Shown in pieces: positions 47,101-58,702 of a DNA stretch of 64,000 nucleotides. Source of the DNA: Letharia columbiana (taxonomy: Eukaryota > Ascomycota > Lecanoromycetes > Lecanorales > Parmeliaceae). The stretch covers positions 434,001-498,000 of the forward strand of contig NW_023501052.1 in assembly GCF_014066305.1 (NCBI RefSeq), read 5' to 3'. A program made the position numbers and the translations under genes. The notes below the pieces were generated by a model. That model did no database searches and was not told the DNA's origin. It saw only the letters and a list, made by a program, of their open reading frames with translations. Every line of letters begins with the position of its first letter. The stretch's first letter is position 1.

Positions 47101-50100
47101 GATTTTTTATTAAATAGATAAATTAAACTCTATCGATCTATTATCGTAACGCCTTAACTATAAAAGAACTTCGCCGTTAAATATTAAACTTTTATCGATA
47201 TTATAAAATAAATTTATACTTTAAATTAGCGACGAGTAATTATAAAGAGATAAGAAGATTATAACGACGATAGCGTCTATATTTTATATTACTAATATTT
47301 AAATAGTTATTTCTAAAAGAGAGTCTAAGACTATATAAGAGATTACTTATAATATATCTTAAAGATTAATAAAAATATTAATTTAAGATTTATAAGTCTA
47401 TAATAATTAAGTAAACTTTTTCGAATTAATATTAATAAGTTAGCGATTAAGCGTTATATATATAATTAAATATAAGTCTTAGATTTTAAGAAACTATTAA
47501 GATATAATAGTCGCCTTTATATTTCTAGAAATAAGATTTTAAGAGAAGAGCTTATTAGTAAATATTATAATAATTTATTATTAGAATATTTTAGCGCTAT
47601 AAAGATATATAAGTTATTTATCTATAAATATTATTAAGATAAAAGTCTAAAGTAAGTTATTAATTATATTAAGATATATAATATTTATTAGTAAATTAAA
47701 ACTCTATAATATCGCTTATATAGCGAATTAAGCTCGCTTTCTATTATTACTAAATTATAAAAGAAAATTTCTATAAACTTTATTATCGACTTATTAGCGA
47801 GTAAGTATAAAAATATTATTTATAATATTATTCTAATTATAGTAAATTAATTTATAAAAATAATAAAATATATTTTTATATCTACTATAATCGATATCGC
47901 TTAACTAATAAAAGTATTTTATTTTAAAATAGTATATTACTATAATATATTAAATAATATTATTAATAATAGAGGCTTTATATTTACTAATAACTTCTAA
48001 TTCGCTATTTACTTTTATTTTAAAATTAAGCGATATCTAAATATCGCTTTTTATCTATAAATTAATAAGTAAATTAAATAATAAAATTAGATATTAGAAT
48101 ATTTCTTATATATATTCGCTAACGATAAATAAAATATTTAGATAAAATAATTATTAATAATAAAGTTCGCTTATATAAATAGTTAATATTTCTCTATCGA
48201 AATAATATTATTCTTTCTAATATATAAATATTATTCTAAAATTTATTAGAAGATTAAAAACGATTTTATTAAGAGGAAGATACTCGCTATAAATAATAGA
48301 GTAAAGAAATTATAAGTATTAAGAAATAAGATAGTAGAGTATTTTTATAGCGCGATTACGATTTAATCTAAATATTATAATAAAATATATTAATTTTAAA
48401 GTTATAAGATAAATAATTTAATAATATTAATAATTAAGAATTTAAAGTAAAAATATCTAAGTAAGAAATTATCTTATAAATTTATAAAATTATTTTAAAT
48501 TATAGATAAGATAAAGGCGTAAACGTATTATCTACTTTTACTCTCAATATATAAAATTTATAATATCTTTTATATATTATTATTTAAGTTTTATTATCTT
48601 CGCGATTATAGTAATATAGCGAAAGTCTTTATATAGATCTCTAATTTTATTAATAATAATAAATTTTAAGAGATTAAAGAAATTATTAATAAGATTAAGT
48701 ATAAAAAAGATATTTAATATAAAATTAAATAAATTAATTAAGATAAAGAGTATAATTAATAATTATTAGATAATAAATTTACTAATATTAGTAAGCTAAT
48801 TTAAATTTATAAATAAATAAGTAATAAATAAAAGTATTAAATAATAAATAATAAGTCTCTTATTATTAAAAAGCTTAATTAATTATATAAATTAATAACG
48901 AGTAAATAAAGATAATAAAATAAGATATAATTATTAATTAGATTAGATATATTTCTAGATAATATTTATACTACGCGTATATTTCTTTATACTTATTACT
49001 ATTAAGATATAAGTTAATAAAATAATTATATTATTTAATTATTTATTAAATTCTATTATAAAAAAATTTATTATATTAAAGTATATATTATTAATATAGA
49101 TATATTTTTATCTAAAGTAATTATTAAAGAACTATCCAAAAATCTTATATTAGCGCTACTATTAAAAAAAAATCGCTATTTAAATATTCTCTATTATCTT
49201 AATATTAGATCTTAAATTAAATTTATTAATCTAATTTTTTAATAAGAAGATAATTAAAATATAGTCTTCGTATTAATACTTATCGATATTCGTTATATAT
49301 CGATAAAGACTCTTAAGCTTCTTCTCTAATAACTTATTTATTTTCTTTAATTTCTTTATATACTTATATATCGCTATAAATTAGTCTTAGAGATTTATAA
49401 TTATAATAAAAATAATTAAAGCTATCGCTATTATATATTTTTATAATTTATATTATTAAATAATCTTTTTATTAAGCTTAACTCGTTAATAAGATAACTT
49501 TTAAAATTATTTAAGGCGACGATAACGTTATATTAATTTTCTTATCTATATTTAAAGATATAAAGAAATTTTAATATAGCGATTAATATCGCGTCTTTCG
49601 ATCTTATAGTTATTATAGAAGAGAGACTTATTTTAAATATATAAATTATTATTTTAATAAAAGTAAGTTTTATATAATAAATTAGATATTAAAACTTATT
49701 AGTAGATATATATATAGAGCGATAGTAATAGAAATAATTAAGAGTTAGTAGTCGCGCCTATAAGACGACTATATACTTATTATTAAAGTTATTATTATTA
49801 TTAAAAAAGAGTATTATAAAATTATTAATTTATATATTAACGCGATTAATAATAATAAGATATCTACGATAAAGAGAAGTAGATTACTAATATAATAAGA
49901 TATATTATATTTATATTAGTATTAATATTAACGTTATAGCGCTAGAGTAAGTACTTATAAGAGAGATATTAGAAGTTATAAAGAATAAAAATAAATAATT
50001 TAAAAGAGATTTTTATATTCTTTATTATAGCGTTATTATTAGTAAATAATATCTAATAATATAGATAATAATAACGTAATAATATTTTATTATTATCTAT

Positions 50101-50654
50101 AAGATCGTATCGTCTAGCTATTATTATTATTTCTATTATTATTAATTAATAATTAAGAGCGTTATCGTAAACGCGTCGCTCTATTAATTACTTTCTTTAA
50201 ATCTCTATAATAAAGATTATTATTACGTTGCTTCGCTATAAATATAATATATTATAGAAATAACGTTACTTATAGAAAAACTCTTCTCTCTTCTTTTACT
50301 TATTAGATTTTCGAGGTTTTATTATAAGTTTCTAAATCTAATATTATTCGCTATAGAGGCTATTAACTAGTACTATAAAAACGTTAATATTAAGCGCGTT
50401 AACTTATTATAAATTATTATTAATTAATATTATAAAAGCGATATTATTCTTAAAGATAATATTAATATTATTATATAATATATTAGTAACGCGCTTACGA
50501 CGCGTAAGAATTAATTCTATCGCGTTATTAAAACGATATTATAATCTTAATAGATCGACTCTTTTTTCTTATTTCTCTACTAGAATTTAAAGGTTTTTTA
50601 ATAAGTATTCTATCTTTATTTAGGCGTTTAAGAATTAAAATTTAGAAGAAGAGA
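44106..50654 (+). mobile_element. Ty3/gypsy retrotransposon, internal region of copy 3
   Basis: Full-length internal region like copy 1: gag, zinc knuckle near 45128-45185, reverse transcriptase 46050-46390, integrase 47760-48200, chromodomain-like tail near 48690-48900. Stops replace former Gln/Trp codons throughout. Confidence 0.8.
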
Positions 50655-50955
50655 TAATTATTAGACTTAATACGTTATAGATCTTAGCGCTATTTACATT
50701 AAGGCGTCGATATTATATATACTATATTAATATTTCTTTTAAAGTCTAATTTTAATAACGTATTTTATATATCTAGAGACTTAACGAATATAGATCTACT
50801 TCATATATTTTAAAGTTTTAATATTTCTTAGAGATTAATTCTACTATTAAATATATTATTAAACTCTATAACGATACTACGTCTTTTATAGTCTATATCC
50901 GCTAGCTAATCGTTAGTAAACTACGCCGTTATAGTTTTAGTAAACTACGCTCTTA
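50655..50955 (+). repeat. Gypsy LTR 5
   Basis: TAATTATTAGACTTAATACG, preceded by TTTAGAAGAAGAGA. The right end is approximate because AAACTACGCYSTTAT occurs twice near 50925-50955. Confidence 0.7.
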
Positions 50956-52317
50956 TATTAATATCTTCTTCGTTATTATAAATTATAAAGGAGTTTATTA
51001 TCTTATTATTCTCGTTCTCGCTATCTCTCTCTTCTTTACTATATATATCTTATTTTAAGTCTTATATAATTTCTTATAAATCGAATATTTACGAGTATCG
51101 ATTATATATTCTTTATAATAATATTTTTCTAAGCATTTCTCGTATACTAAGTAATTCTTTTTAGAGTATATAGTCGATAGATAATCGTATTTCTAATATA
51201 CGAAGTATTACTTTAATTTATATTACTTATTATAGATATAATAGCTATATAGTTCTAAATCGATAACTAAATCTTCTTCTAATACTCTATTTTCTTTCTC
51301 TAGAGATATTAATTTAATAATTAATAAACTCTTATTATAATTCTTTTTATTCGCGTTAAACTAGTCTAGCTATACTATATCGAGACTTAGCGTATTAATA
51401 TTCTTATTCTAAACTCTTTTAATTACTATAGTTATATCTTTAATATTAAATATATTAATTCTTACTCTATAAAGTAGAAGACTATATATTTTAATAATTA
51501 CTCTCGCGCTATTACTTATCTTTAAAGTTTAATTCTTATTTTCTCTTAATTTATTTATCTTCTTCTTATTTATAGCTATAATATATATATTATTACTCGC
51601 TAGTCTTCTAATTATTCTAATAGATTTTTTTATAATATTTATACTTTTTATATATTTATTAATTATTATAGTTATCTCACTTAATATCTTCTTCTTTAAT
51701 ATCTTACTTATTATTTCATTTTATAGCTTTATAATAATCTTATTTAGCTTATTATATAGTACTTAATCTTATTTTAATATTACTAATAATATAATAGAGA
51801 TTTCTTTAATAATAAAGAAGAATATTAAGAATTAGTCTAGTACGCTAACGTAGCTAGTCGTTAATATATTACTTTTTAAACTAATTATCTAATACTTAAT
51901 ATATATAATCTTTTTCTTTATATTACTATCTCGATTACTTAAGTTAATAACTAGTTTATATACTTTATTTAAGACTATCTAGATTTTAAGTTTATTATTT
52001 ACTCTTTTTATAAATATTATAATCGCTCTAAGAGTAGTAATTACTTCGTCTATTAGTAATTTTTAGCCTTTATCTATTATTTTTAATATAATATTTATTA
52101 ATAACTTTAATATAAATGTATACTTTTTAAAATTATAATTATTATAATTCTATTAAGGCTAGCTAATCTTATTTAATATAGTTATAAGAGTATAGATATT
52201 CTCTAAAGTTAATTAAAGAGGTACTAGCCTTATTGAGTGCTTTAAATACGTATATCTACTTTCTATAGCTCAATAATGTAGCATAAGCGTTGTGCGAAAG
52301 TTCGATCTCAGACTGAT
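50956..52317 (-). mobile_element. LINE fragment: 5' end and ORF1 (gag-like, zinc knuckles)
   Basis: On the minus strand from about 51500 to 51000 the frame reads NTLSLDIV, then LISLEKENRVLEEDLV, then a Cys/His-spaced region with Cys turned into Tyr (KYDYLSTIYSKKNYLVY, KYSIYKKLYKT) and ARTRIIR, the layout of a fungal LINE ORF1 with zinc knuckles. The 5' terminal ~80 bases (52240-52317) are near normal in composition. It ends against the right 14-bp duplication. Confidence 0.7.
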
Positions 52318-52331
52318 AGCATGGAAAGCGC
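52318..52331 (+). repeat. Right copy of 14-bp target-site duplication
   Basis: AGCATGGAAAGCGC, identical to 16984-16997. Confidence 0.8.
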
Positions 52332-52548
52332 ACAGAGACCAAGAACGTAAGTCTGTGGCTCCATCTGGTCATCAATGTCCACAACACACTTCTTATGAGC
52401 GCCAGCAACTATGCAATCCAATGCCTCTCATCGTCGACTCGGAAGGAAGTCGACAAAGCTCACAAGCGCGCTACATTTGGCTTGACATCGGCATTACCAG
52501 CGTAAGGGACCTAGGAAGTACCTTAGCGGAGGGCTATGAATCTCGGTA
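52318..52548 (+). pseudogene. DUF6536-like gene, 3' piece after the insertion
   Basis: Resumes in frame after the duplicated 14-mer: HGKR, TETKNV, SLWLHLVINVHNTLLMSASN, then YAIQCL and STRKEVDKAHKRAT, and after a one-base shift near 52475-52480 WLDIGITSVRDL. The SASNY..QCL, TR.EVDKAH and WLDIG..S.R.L motifs are ones I associate with DUF6536-type proteins. The frame ends at 52548, and no later part of the gene follows in the next kilobase. Confidence 0.75.
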
Positions 52549-53786
52549 ACCGTATCTAAACGGTATTGATTTGTGGAATCGCTTACTGGCGGTTACTTAG
52601 TATTAGTACCATACTACCGAAAATTATATACTACGTTGTATTTTTAAACGATTCTATTTGAATAACAATAGTGGCATAATCTAGAATATCACGCTAGTCG
52701 AAAATTTACAGGTAATATATCAAGGATGGGCGAAACTTCTTGTAACTTTGCTACGTCTCATACATGTCCATCAGAGATGCGCAACTGTTTCCGACCTCTA
52801 ACCGCAGGCCCTTCGCCAAGCGTCACTGAGTAGAAGAATGTAGTAAAAATTCATGCATAGAGGGCGCAAGCTCTTAATGGAATTGCAGAAATCCTACAGT
52901 TGCCCGAAGATAGTAGCGATTTTCACGAACCTTTCCTAATAACCGTCGTTTGTTTGCCAGGGAGAAATTGTAGAAGTCGTACACTTCAGGCGCAGTGCCA
53001 GCAAAAAGTGATAGTTTTCATACACATTTCTTTCAAGATCATGTCTGTTTGAGATGCTTTGACAGAAGAGTCGATTTTTTTGATCGGAATCCACAAAAAT
53101 ATTCGCACATGAAATTCTCTCCATGCAGGACTGTTCCTACAATCTCTTACATTCCTATAGACCTCTACCTCTTCTTCTACACGGCAGCGTGGTCGGTGGT
53201 CCTTCATCTGTCCGTGTATATCTTGACTGACGAATGCTATAGTATCGGCCAAAACGAAGGGCGTGCCTTGTAGGCGTGCTGCCGAGAAGAGTCTGTAGCG
53301 GCGGTACGAGTCCTAAGCATTGTCTGAGACGGGTCTGTATATTAATGACAGTGGAGATTTTCGGCTCAATACCCATACTGTGTTGGCGAGACCTAGACAC
53401 TACAACAGTCGTAAGCGCTTGAGTCTGCCGCTTTTGCTGGCAGCTTGCTTTGTGGTTGCCCGTGATAGGGGCCGATGGGGCCTAAGGGGAAGGATTGGCA
53501 GAATGCCCACTTTCTAATCATGCCGTGGATCAAGAAAGCTTATGAGCGAAAGGGTAGGTATTGACTCTTTGGCTAGATACGTAGACGCGGCGAAAATTAT
53601 TTCAAGAAAGGAAAAAATCTTCTTATAAACGACAATAGCTTCGCTTCCTGCATATCAAACCGAATCATTCCAACCACCCTAAACAACCACATTCACAGAA
53701 TCGCCCAATACCCAAGTCCTGACGTACCCCTCCCATCTCTCCCCACAACAAGCCCCAACATCCACCACCAACCCTTCCCCCCTCCA
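52549..53786. other. Intergenic DNA
   Basis: Ordinary composition. Short frames only, none recognisable. I looked for the rest of the DUF6536-like gene here and did not find it. The last ~100 bases are CA-rich and probably the leader of the next gene. Confidence 0.5.
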
Positions 53787-54753
53787 ATGCCCGCCCCACC
53801 CAGCCCCCCCACCCCCAACCCAACCTGCCCCTTCTGCGCCATCGCCCTCGCCAACCCCCCCTCCCCCCACCCGCCTCCTCCCCCCCACCTCCGCCTTCCC
53901 ACCCCCCGCGACGCCCAACCCCACGACCGCGTCCCCCGACCCCACACCCCCGGCCGCCCACCTCATCCTCTCCACGCCCCACCTGATCGCGTTCCTGGAC
54001 CACGCGCCGATATCGAGGGGGCACGTGCTGGTCGTCGTGCGGGCGCACCGGGAGAAACTGGGCGATGTGAGGGTGGAGGAGGGGGAGGCGGTGGGGCGGT
54101 GGTTGGGGGTGGTGAGCCGGGCCGTTGTGGGGGCTGTGAGGGAAGGTGAGGGTGGGGAGGGGGAGGGGGAAGATGCGGATCTGGACGTGGGGGATTGGAA
54201 CGTCGTGCAGAATAATGGTGGGTGCCCAGAGGGTCAGGATGGGCAGACGGGACTACGAGGGCTGACATTCATATTTTATAGGAGCACGCGCGGCCCGTAC
54301 GTATATTTCGGAGCTGTGTTTTTCTGTTTGGTAATGAGATTGAGTCGCCAGACATGTTTCGGGAGCAGGAAGACCTTTTCACTGCTCAGACCTGTCTTGC
54401 AACTCCTTTTCCTAGCTCGAGTAAAGAGTGCTGACCCCGAAATCTGCGTAGAGGTCGTGCCCCATGTCCATTTTCATATCATACCGCGCGTCGGCGATGT
54501 ACCGGAGGTGAAGGCGAGGAGCTGGACGGTGTTTGGGAAGGGGCAGAGGGAGGAGTTGGATGAGGACGATGCGGTTGTTTTGGTCGGGAGGATGAGGGAG
54601 AGGGTACGGAAAGAGGTGGAGAGGGTTAGGTGGCGGGAGGGAGAGGAGGGGGTTAGGAGGTTACTTGGGGATGGGCAGGCAGTTGGTGGTGCGGGTGGGA
54701 GGGGGGATGAGGGTGGGTTGTGGAGGGGGACGGGAAGGAGGAGTAAGCTGTAA
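53787..54753 (+). CDS. HIT-family nucleotide hydrolase (Hnt1-like)
   Basis: Histidine-triad proteins hydrolyse nucleoside phosphoramidates and related nucleotides. The N-terminal zinc-type CPFC motif (residues 14-17) and STPHLIAFLDHAPISRGHV are followed after two introns by the triad PHVHFHIIPR. Exons: 53787-54217, 54282-54296 (only 15 nt, supplying GARAA), 54452-54753; both introns have CTGAC branch sites. In exon 1 the CPFC part and the FLDHAPISRGH part lie in different frames, with the break inside C-rich homopolymers (about 53853-53895) and no intron signal there, so a one-base indel or assembly error is likely. The C-terminal tail (EELDEDDAVVLVGRMRERVR onward) is Glu/Arg/Gly-rich. Confidence 0.78.
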
Positions 54754-55183
54754 GAGTGTACAAGTAAGAGATTCCGTGGGTCATGGCAGGCTGTGAGAGT
54801 GTACGAATAAGAGCATGCATGGCCCGGGCAAGATGTCTGACTATTTTTTCAAGCCTGTCTAGCTTTCGGAGCTCTGGTGGTATGACACCAGACCCTCTCG
54901 AATGGTCCCCAATACTTTCCTCTTGCTGGTGCTTTGTATTGTGGAGAACGAGGCGTGCGGTGGCTAACCAGGCAGGAGTCTCTGCTTTGGACCTTGGGCC
55001 GAAGGATGCCAGTTTTGAACGTCGGAGAGAAAATCGGGTCCAGCACCGTGTGCCCGTGGCGGGTCCAAGTCTTGCGAATCATGGACGAAGAATACTACGT
55101 GACTGAATCTACCCTTCAGAGAACCGTGCGAGGTCTGGTCGCTAACCCGACGGGTGGCCCATTCTGGTATGCCAACATCGTTT
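54754..55183. other. Convergent intergenic spacer
   Basis: Lies between the HIT gene 3' end and the Trm11 3' end. A 107-codon plus-strand frame here shows no recognisable features. Confidence 0.5.
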
Positions 55184-56987
55184 TCAGTGCTTTTCGGCTG
55201 TCATCCATGACTGTCGACCTGTCCCAAGCTCTTTCCTGAGCTCTTCGATTTCTGCATTCCGTTGTTTTTCTTTCTGGGCCAGGGCGGTCTCAAGATCACG
55301 CAACTCCTGATTCTTTTCCAGTGCGCGGTTCTTCAACTTTTCAAGTTCCTTCTTCTTAGCTAAGAGGCCATCTGGAACGAAAGTTTTTGCTGACTCTGGC
55401 GGACCTTCCACCTCACTGGTGGGCACCTCTTGAGGATTCTCACTTGCCCCTGAAGCTTTGAATCCTTCGAAATACTGACCAGATCAATCAGCACGTCACG
55501 GCCATTATATCTGAAGGAGGAGTACTTACTCGTTTCCTAAAAGAGTTCAAGTCATTAGCACTGCTTCCTTTTGCAGCTTCTCTTTGCCTCATGTTCAAGT
55601 CTCCTTTGATCTCAGAGTCTGGCAATCTTCTGTACGTCAAAAGCCTTCTAGACCCTATGTTCGAATTGTCAGAAGAGCCTGCAAGCTCTGAGATGGGGCA
55701 CTCTACATACATTTGTTGAATGTCTGAACGCAAACGCTGACCAAGTCTAAGTATGGATGTGATGGTATCCCTAAGATTCCATCTTCATCATTCGCGGTCG
55801 GCATCCAGAGAGAAAGCCTCCCTTCGTCTACCAACGATAGTGCGGCGAAATCAAGCAGGTCGTCTAGCATAGCTTCGAAGCTGTACGGCTTCTTTGGCGG
55901 GATATATTTGTCTTGTCTGCCTGGATTAGCAATTGTATCTGTCGAGATGAAACAGCCTTACAAATGTGATGCCTCCCCGTTGATAAACACAGCTTCCTTT
56001 CCACGCCCATCCTTTGTCCCCAGAACTTTCAGACCCTCTCTAACACCATACGGTGGGTCACCAACGATACCGTCCAGCCATCTCCCTCTCCTAAGCGGGC
56101 TGTGCGTCAAGTCCGAGATAAAGCCATCGAGATACCTATCAAGCAATCCATACTGTCGAAAATTAGTCCTAATGTCTTTCCCATTCTTTCCTCTCACCAT
56201 TCGCCCGTCTATGTCAGATCCCATGGTCCTGGCACCGAAATGAGAGCAAGCGATCGGAAAGCTACCTGTGCCAACAAATGGGTCGTAGAATATCTTTCCT
56301 GGAGCGGCGAGTGTGAGATTCGCGGTTAATAGCGCGAGCTCCGAGTCCATAGATGTAGTGTTGATGTAGTCCCTGGTCTTCAAACTGTAGTCAACGATTG
56401 CGTGCCGTGAACTACTGCCTATAAAGCTTCCCAGATAGAGCCGTTTGGGTTTTTTCACACCATACTCGTACTCCTCGAAGATGGTGAAACTAAGCTCTGC
56501 ACCTCGCATACGAATAGGGCCATTGAAACCCATATATTTGAAAGATTCGATGATAGCTTTTTGCTCCGTAGCGTTCGGGAGCCGCAGAAGGTGTCGAATT
56601 CAAACCTGAAAGAGCAAGATTGATACTGCGGCCATTGACCTCTTGTGCGCATAATAATGTCTGCATGGAGCTCATCGTAGTCTGTTCCGCTTCCCCATAG
56701 CTCGTAGATCCCTTTGCTTGAGATGCTGCGGCTTAGGAGAGATTTTGCGGTTGCTTCATCCTTTAGGCGGACTACTGAGTATGGAGACTACACAGATCAG
56801 ACATTGACTGTTCTCATCGTCTGATTTTATAGAGATGTGACAAAAGATTTCAGCCGGAAAAGTCAAAACATACACTTTCACTGTAGGATAGGAACTCGAC
56901 ATTGACATCTGCAAGGACGGCCAACGCCTCGATCTCAGGCTTACGAAAGGTCTCATGGATTTGTACGAAACGAATGAGGAAGTCCAT
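55184..56987 (-). CDS. TRM11: tRNA (guanine-10-N2)-methyltransferase catalytic subunit, Trm11
   Basis: Trm11 with Trm112 makes m2G10 in cytoplasmic tRNAs. Exons on the minus strand: 56987-56874, 56787-55962, 55920-55711, 55654-55530, 55474-55184. Signatures: N-terminal MDFLIRFVQIHETFRKPEIE; methyltransferase motif I FYDPFVGTGSF; SDIDGRM; the base-binding loop GDPPYGVREGLKVLG; then PPKKPYSFEAMLDDLLDFAA and RLLTYRRLP. A charged coiled-coil-like tail (KKKELEKLKNRALEKNQELR) is an extension. Two frame problems: a one-base loss near 56573-56577, and a phase mismatch at the 41-nt intron 55961-55921, where one base too many sits before the donor. The gene is widely conserved, so assembly error is a serious option. 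Confidence 0.85.
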
Positions 56988-57290
56988 TATTACAGACGAT
57001 TGATGGGTTATCAGCCATGGACCTTTGTAGATCAGGGGGTTGCAATTGCTGAGTCACACATTTTTCCACAATTTGTGATTTGTGGAGTTGAAAGGATGAG
57101 AATATTCGATGGTCAAAATCTTTAACAAGTTCACGGCATTCTGACCTCTATTGTCAACATATTTTGGTTTTTGAATGTGCCTACGTGGCAATAGTATTAG
57201 GTGGTCTGTGATGCATTGACTCCGATTGATCGCAGAAGAGCTGGCCTCTAACAAGTGCTGCCTTGCTAACGCATAACATATGATCAAGAG
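56988..57290. other. Spacer between SDR 3' end and Trm11 start
   Basis: Presumably the Trm11 promoter. Nothing else recognised. Confidence 0.45.
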
Positions 57291-58033
57291 CTACCACGGC
57301 ACTCGGCTTGCCTCCTTCTCATTGCCCTCCAGTTGCCAAAAGCCATTCTCGTACTTCCCCTTCTCGGCCAATACCAGCTCCACGACCACTCGCGCCCCGT
57401 CCAATGGATCCTTCGTACCCTTGAAACCGTTGAATGCAGTCTTGCAGTGGCCTGGAATAGCGGCGTAAAAGGCAATAGTAGGCTCTGCCTTCGCGTACTC
57501 GACCGTCAAAGCATTGAGAGCCGTCTTGCTGACCGAGTAGGAGATCACCGTAGATGGTGGGAGATTCCGGGTTGATGATAGATGAAGAAAGGCGCGAGCA
57601 GAAGAGATGTTGATGATTTGAGCGTCTGGAGAGCTCTCCTTCATGAGAGGTAGGAAGGTGATCATCATGAGAGCGACGCCAGTAATGTTGGTGCTGAAGG
57701 TCTGAGCGTAGCTTTCTTGGATGTTCGAGCGTCTGGCCTTTCGAGGATCGCGATCCCAGCGTTGTTAACCAGAAGATCTAGTCGTCCGTACCACTTCCGA
57801 ACCTTTCGCTCTGCCGCCTTGATGCTCGACTCGTTTGCAACATCCAATTCCACGACGTCGATCTCAGCTTGCACGCCCGACTTTCGCAGTCCCTGAATGG
57901 CCAATTCCCCGTTCGGCGTGCTGCGAGCGGCAAGAAGATAGTGATGGGATGGAGAGCGCGTGGCCAAGGCCTGAAGAATTGAGAAGCCTATGCCTCTGTT
58001 CGCTCTCGTGATGAGTATTATTCTTGGCGACAT
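57291..58033 (-). CDS. Short-chain dehydrogenase/reductase, frame broken
   Basis: NAD(P)-dependent oxidoreductase fold of unknown substrate. From the start at 58033: cofactor motif TRANRGIG (the usual TGxxxGIG has Arg in place of the first Gly), a conserved-type Asp-Val segment (VVELDVANESS), NNAG motif, then catalytic INISSA and YSVSK (Tyr and Lys present). The N-terminal frame ends at 57665 while the remainder continues from about 57715 in another frame; a one-base deletion in CAAGAAAGC near 57711-57720 explains it, and no intron fits. Either a pseudogene or a sequence error. Confidence 0.75.
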
Positions 58034-58702
58034 GGTGGGCCTTCATCGAGGTGACCTGTTGGGCTTGGAAGGCGTCAAATGTTTGGAGGATGATATCTGA
58101 GTACATGATGAATGTTTTATGGTATGAGGATAATAAATGCTGGTTATTAAGGTCAGCAATTAGGGAATACATGGCTTCTTTATAGATAAGTATTGGAGTA
58201 GGGTTCGGACTTTGAGATGGTCCATAAAGTCCTCAGATCCGGCCATCGGGGCGGCTTTATCCCCAACATTTACCTTAGCAGCGATATTCGCGATAACCCA
58301 AACGCCGAATTTTCGGGGAATAGCACCCGAGGTACCTTAAGTCCGCAACGATTCCGTTTGCAGCTAAAGCCATAGAATGATCAAGTTTGCTTGCAGGCTC
58401 CATTGTCCTTGTGGCTTCCAAACATTGGGCGCGTCGTAAGTAGTCTACGTAATACGGTTCCTCCCACCTCAATGTCGAACGGAGAGAGCGTGGATTTGTG
58501 GCCTATGGTGAACGCCAGTGCTTCAAGGGTCCACATTCCTTGGCATATTAAACGCTAGTCTTAGCTCGGACTCATCGGCAATGGAATATCAATATCACCG
58601 CACAGAAAATACGCGCGACTCTTACTCCACCACTCCAAAGTTGAATTCCCACAGCCTTTGTGAGCACTTCTAACGGCCAAGTAATAAATTCTCTCGTAAA
58701 AC
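58034..58702. other. Divergent intergenic region (SDR / eIF3h promoters)
   Basis: Separates the minus-strand SDR and plus-strand eIF3h starts. No coding signal. Part of it (58260-58330) is moderately GC-rich with no recognisable site. Confidence 0.5.

Noticed and set aside
16836..52331. Starship-type giant mobile element bounded by direct repeats
   Set aside because: Size and direct repeats would allow it, but there is no tyrosine-recombinase captain or cargo genes; the content is explained by a LINE with nested LTR and foldback-like elements.
54783..55106. 107-codon plus-strand frame between the HIT and Trm11 genes
   Set aside because: No recognisable features; probably the 3' flanks of two convergent genes.
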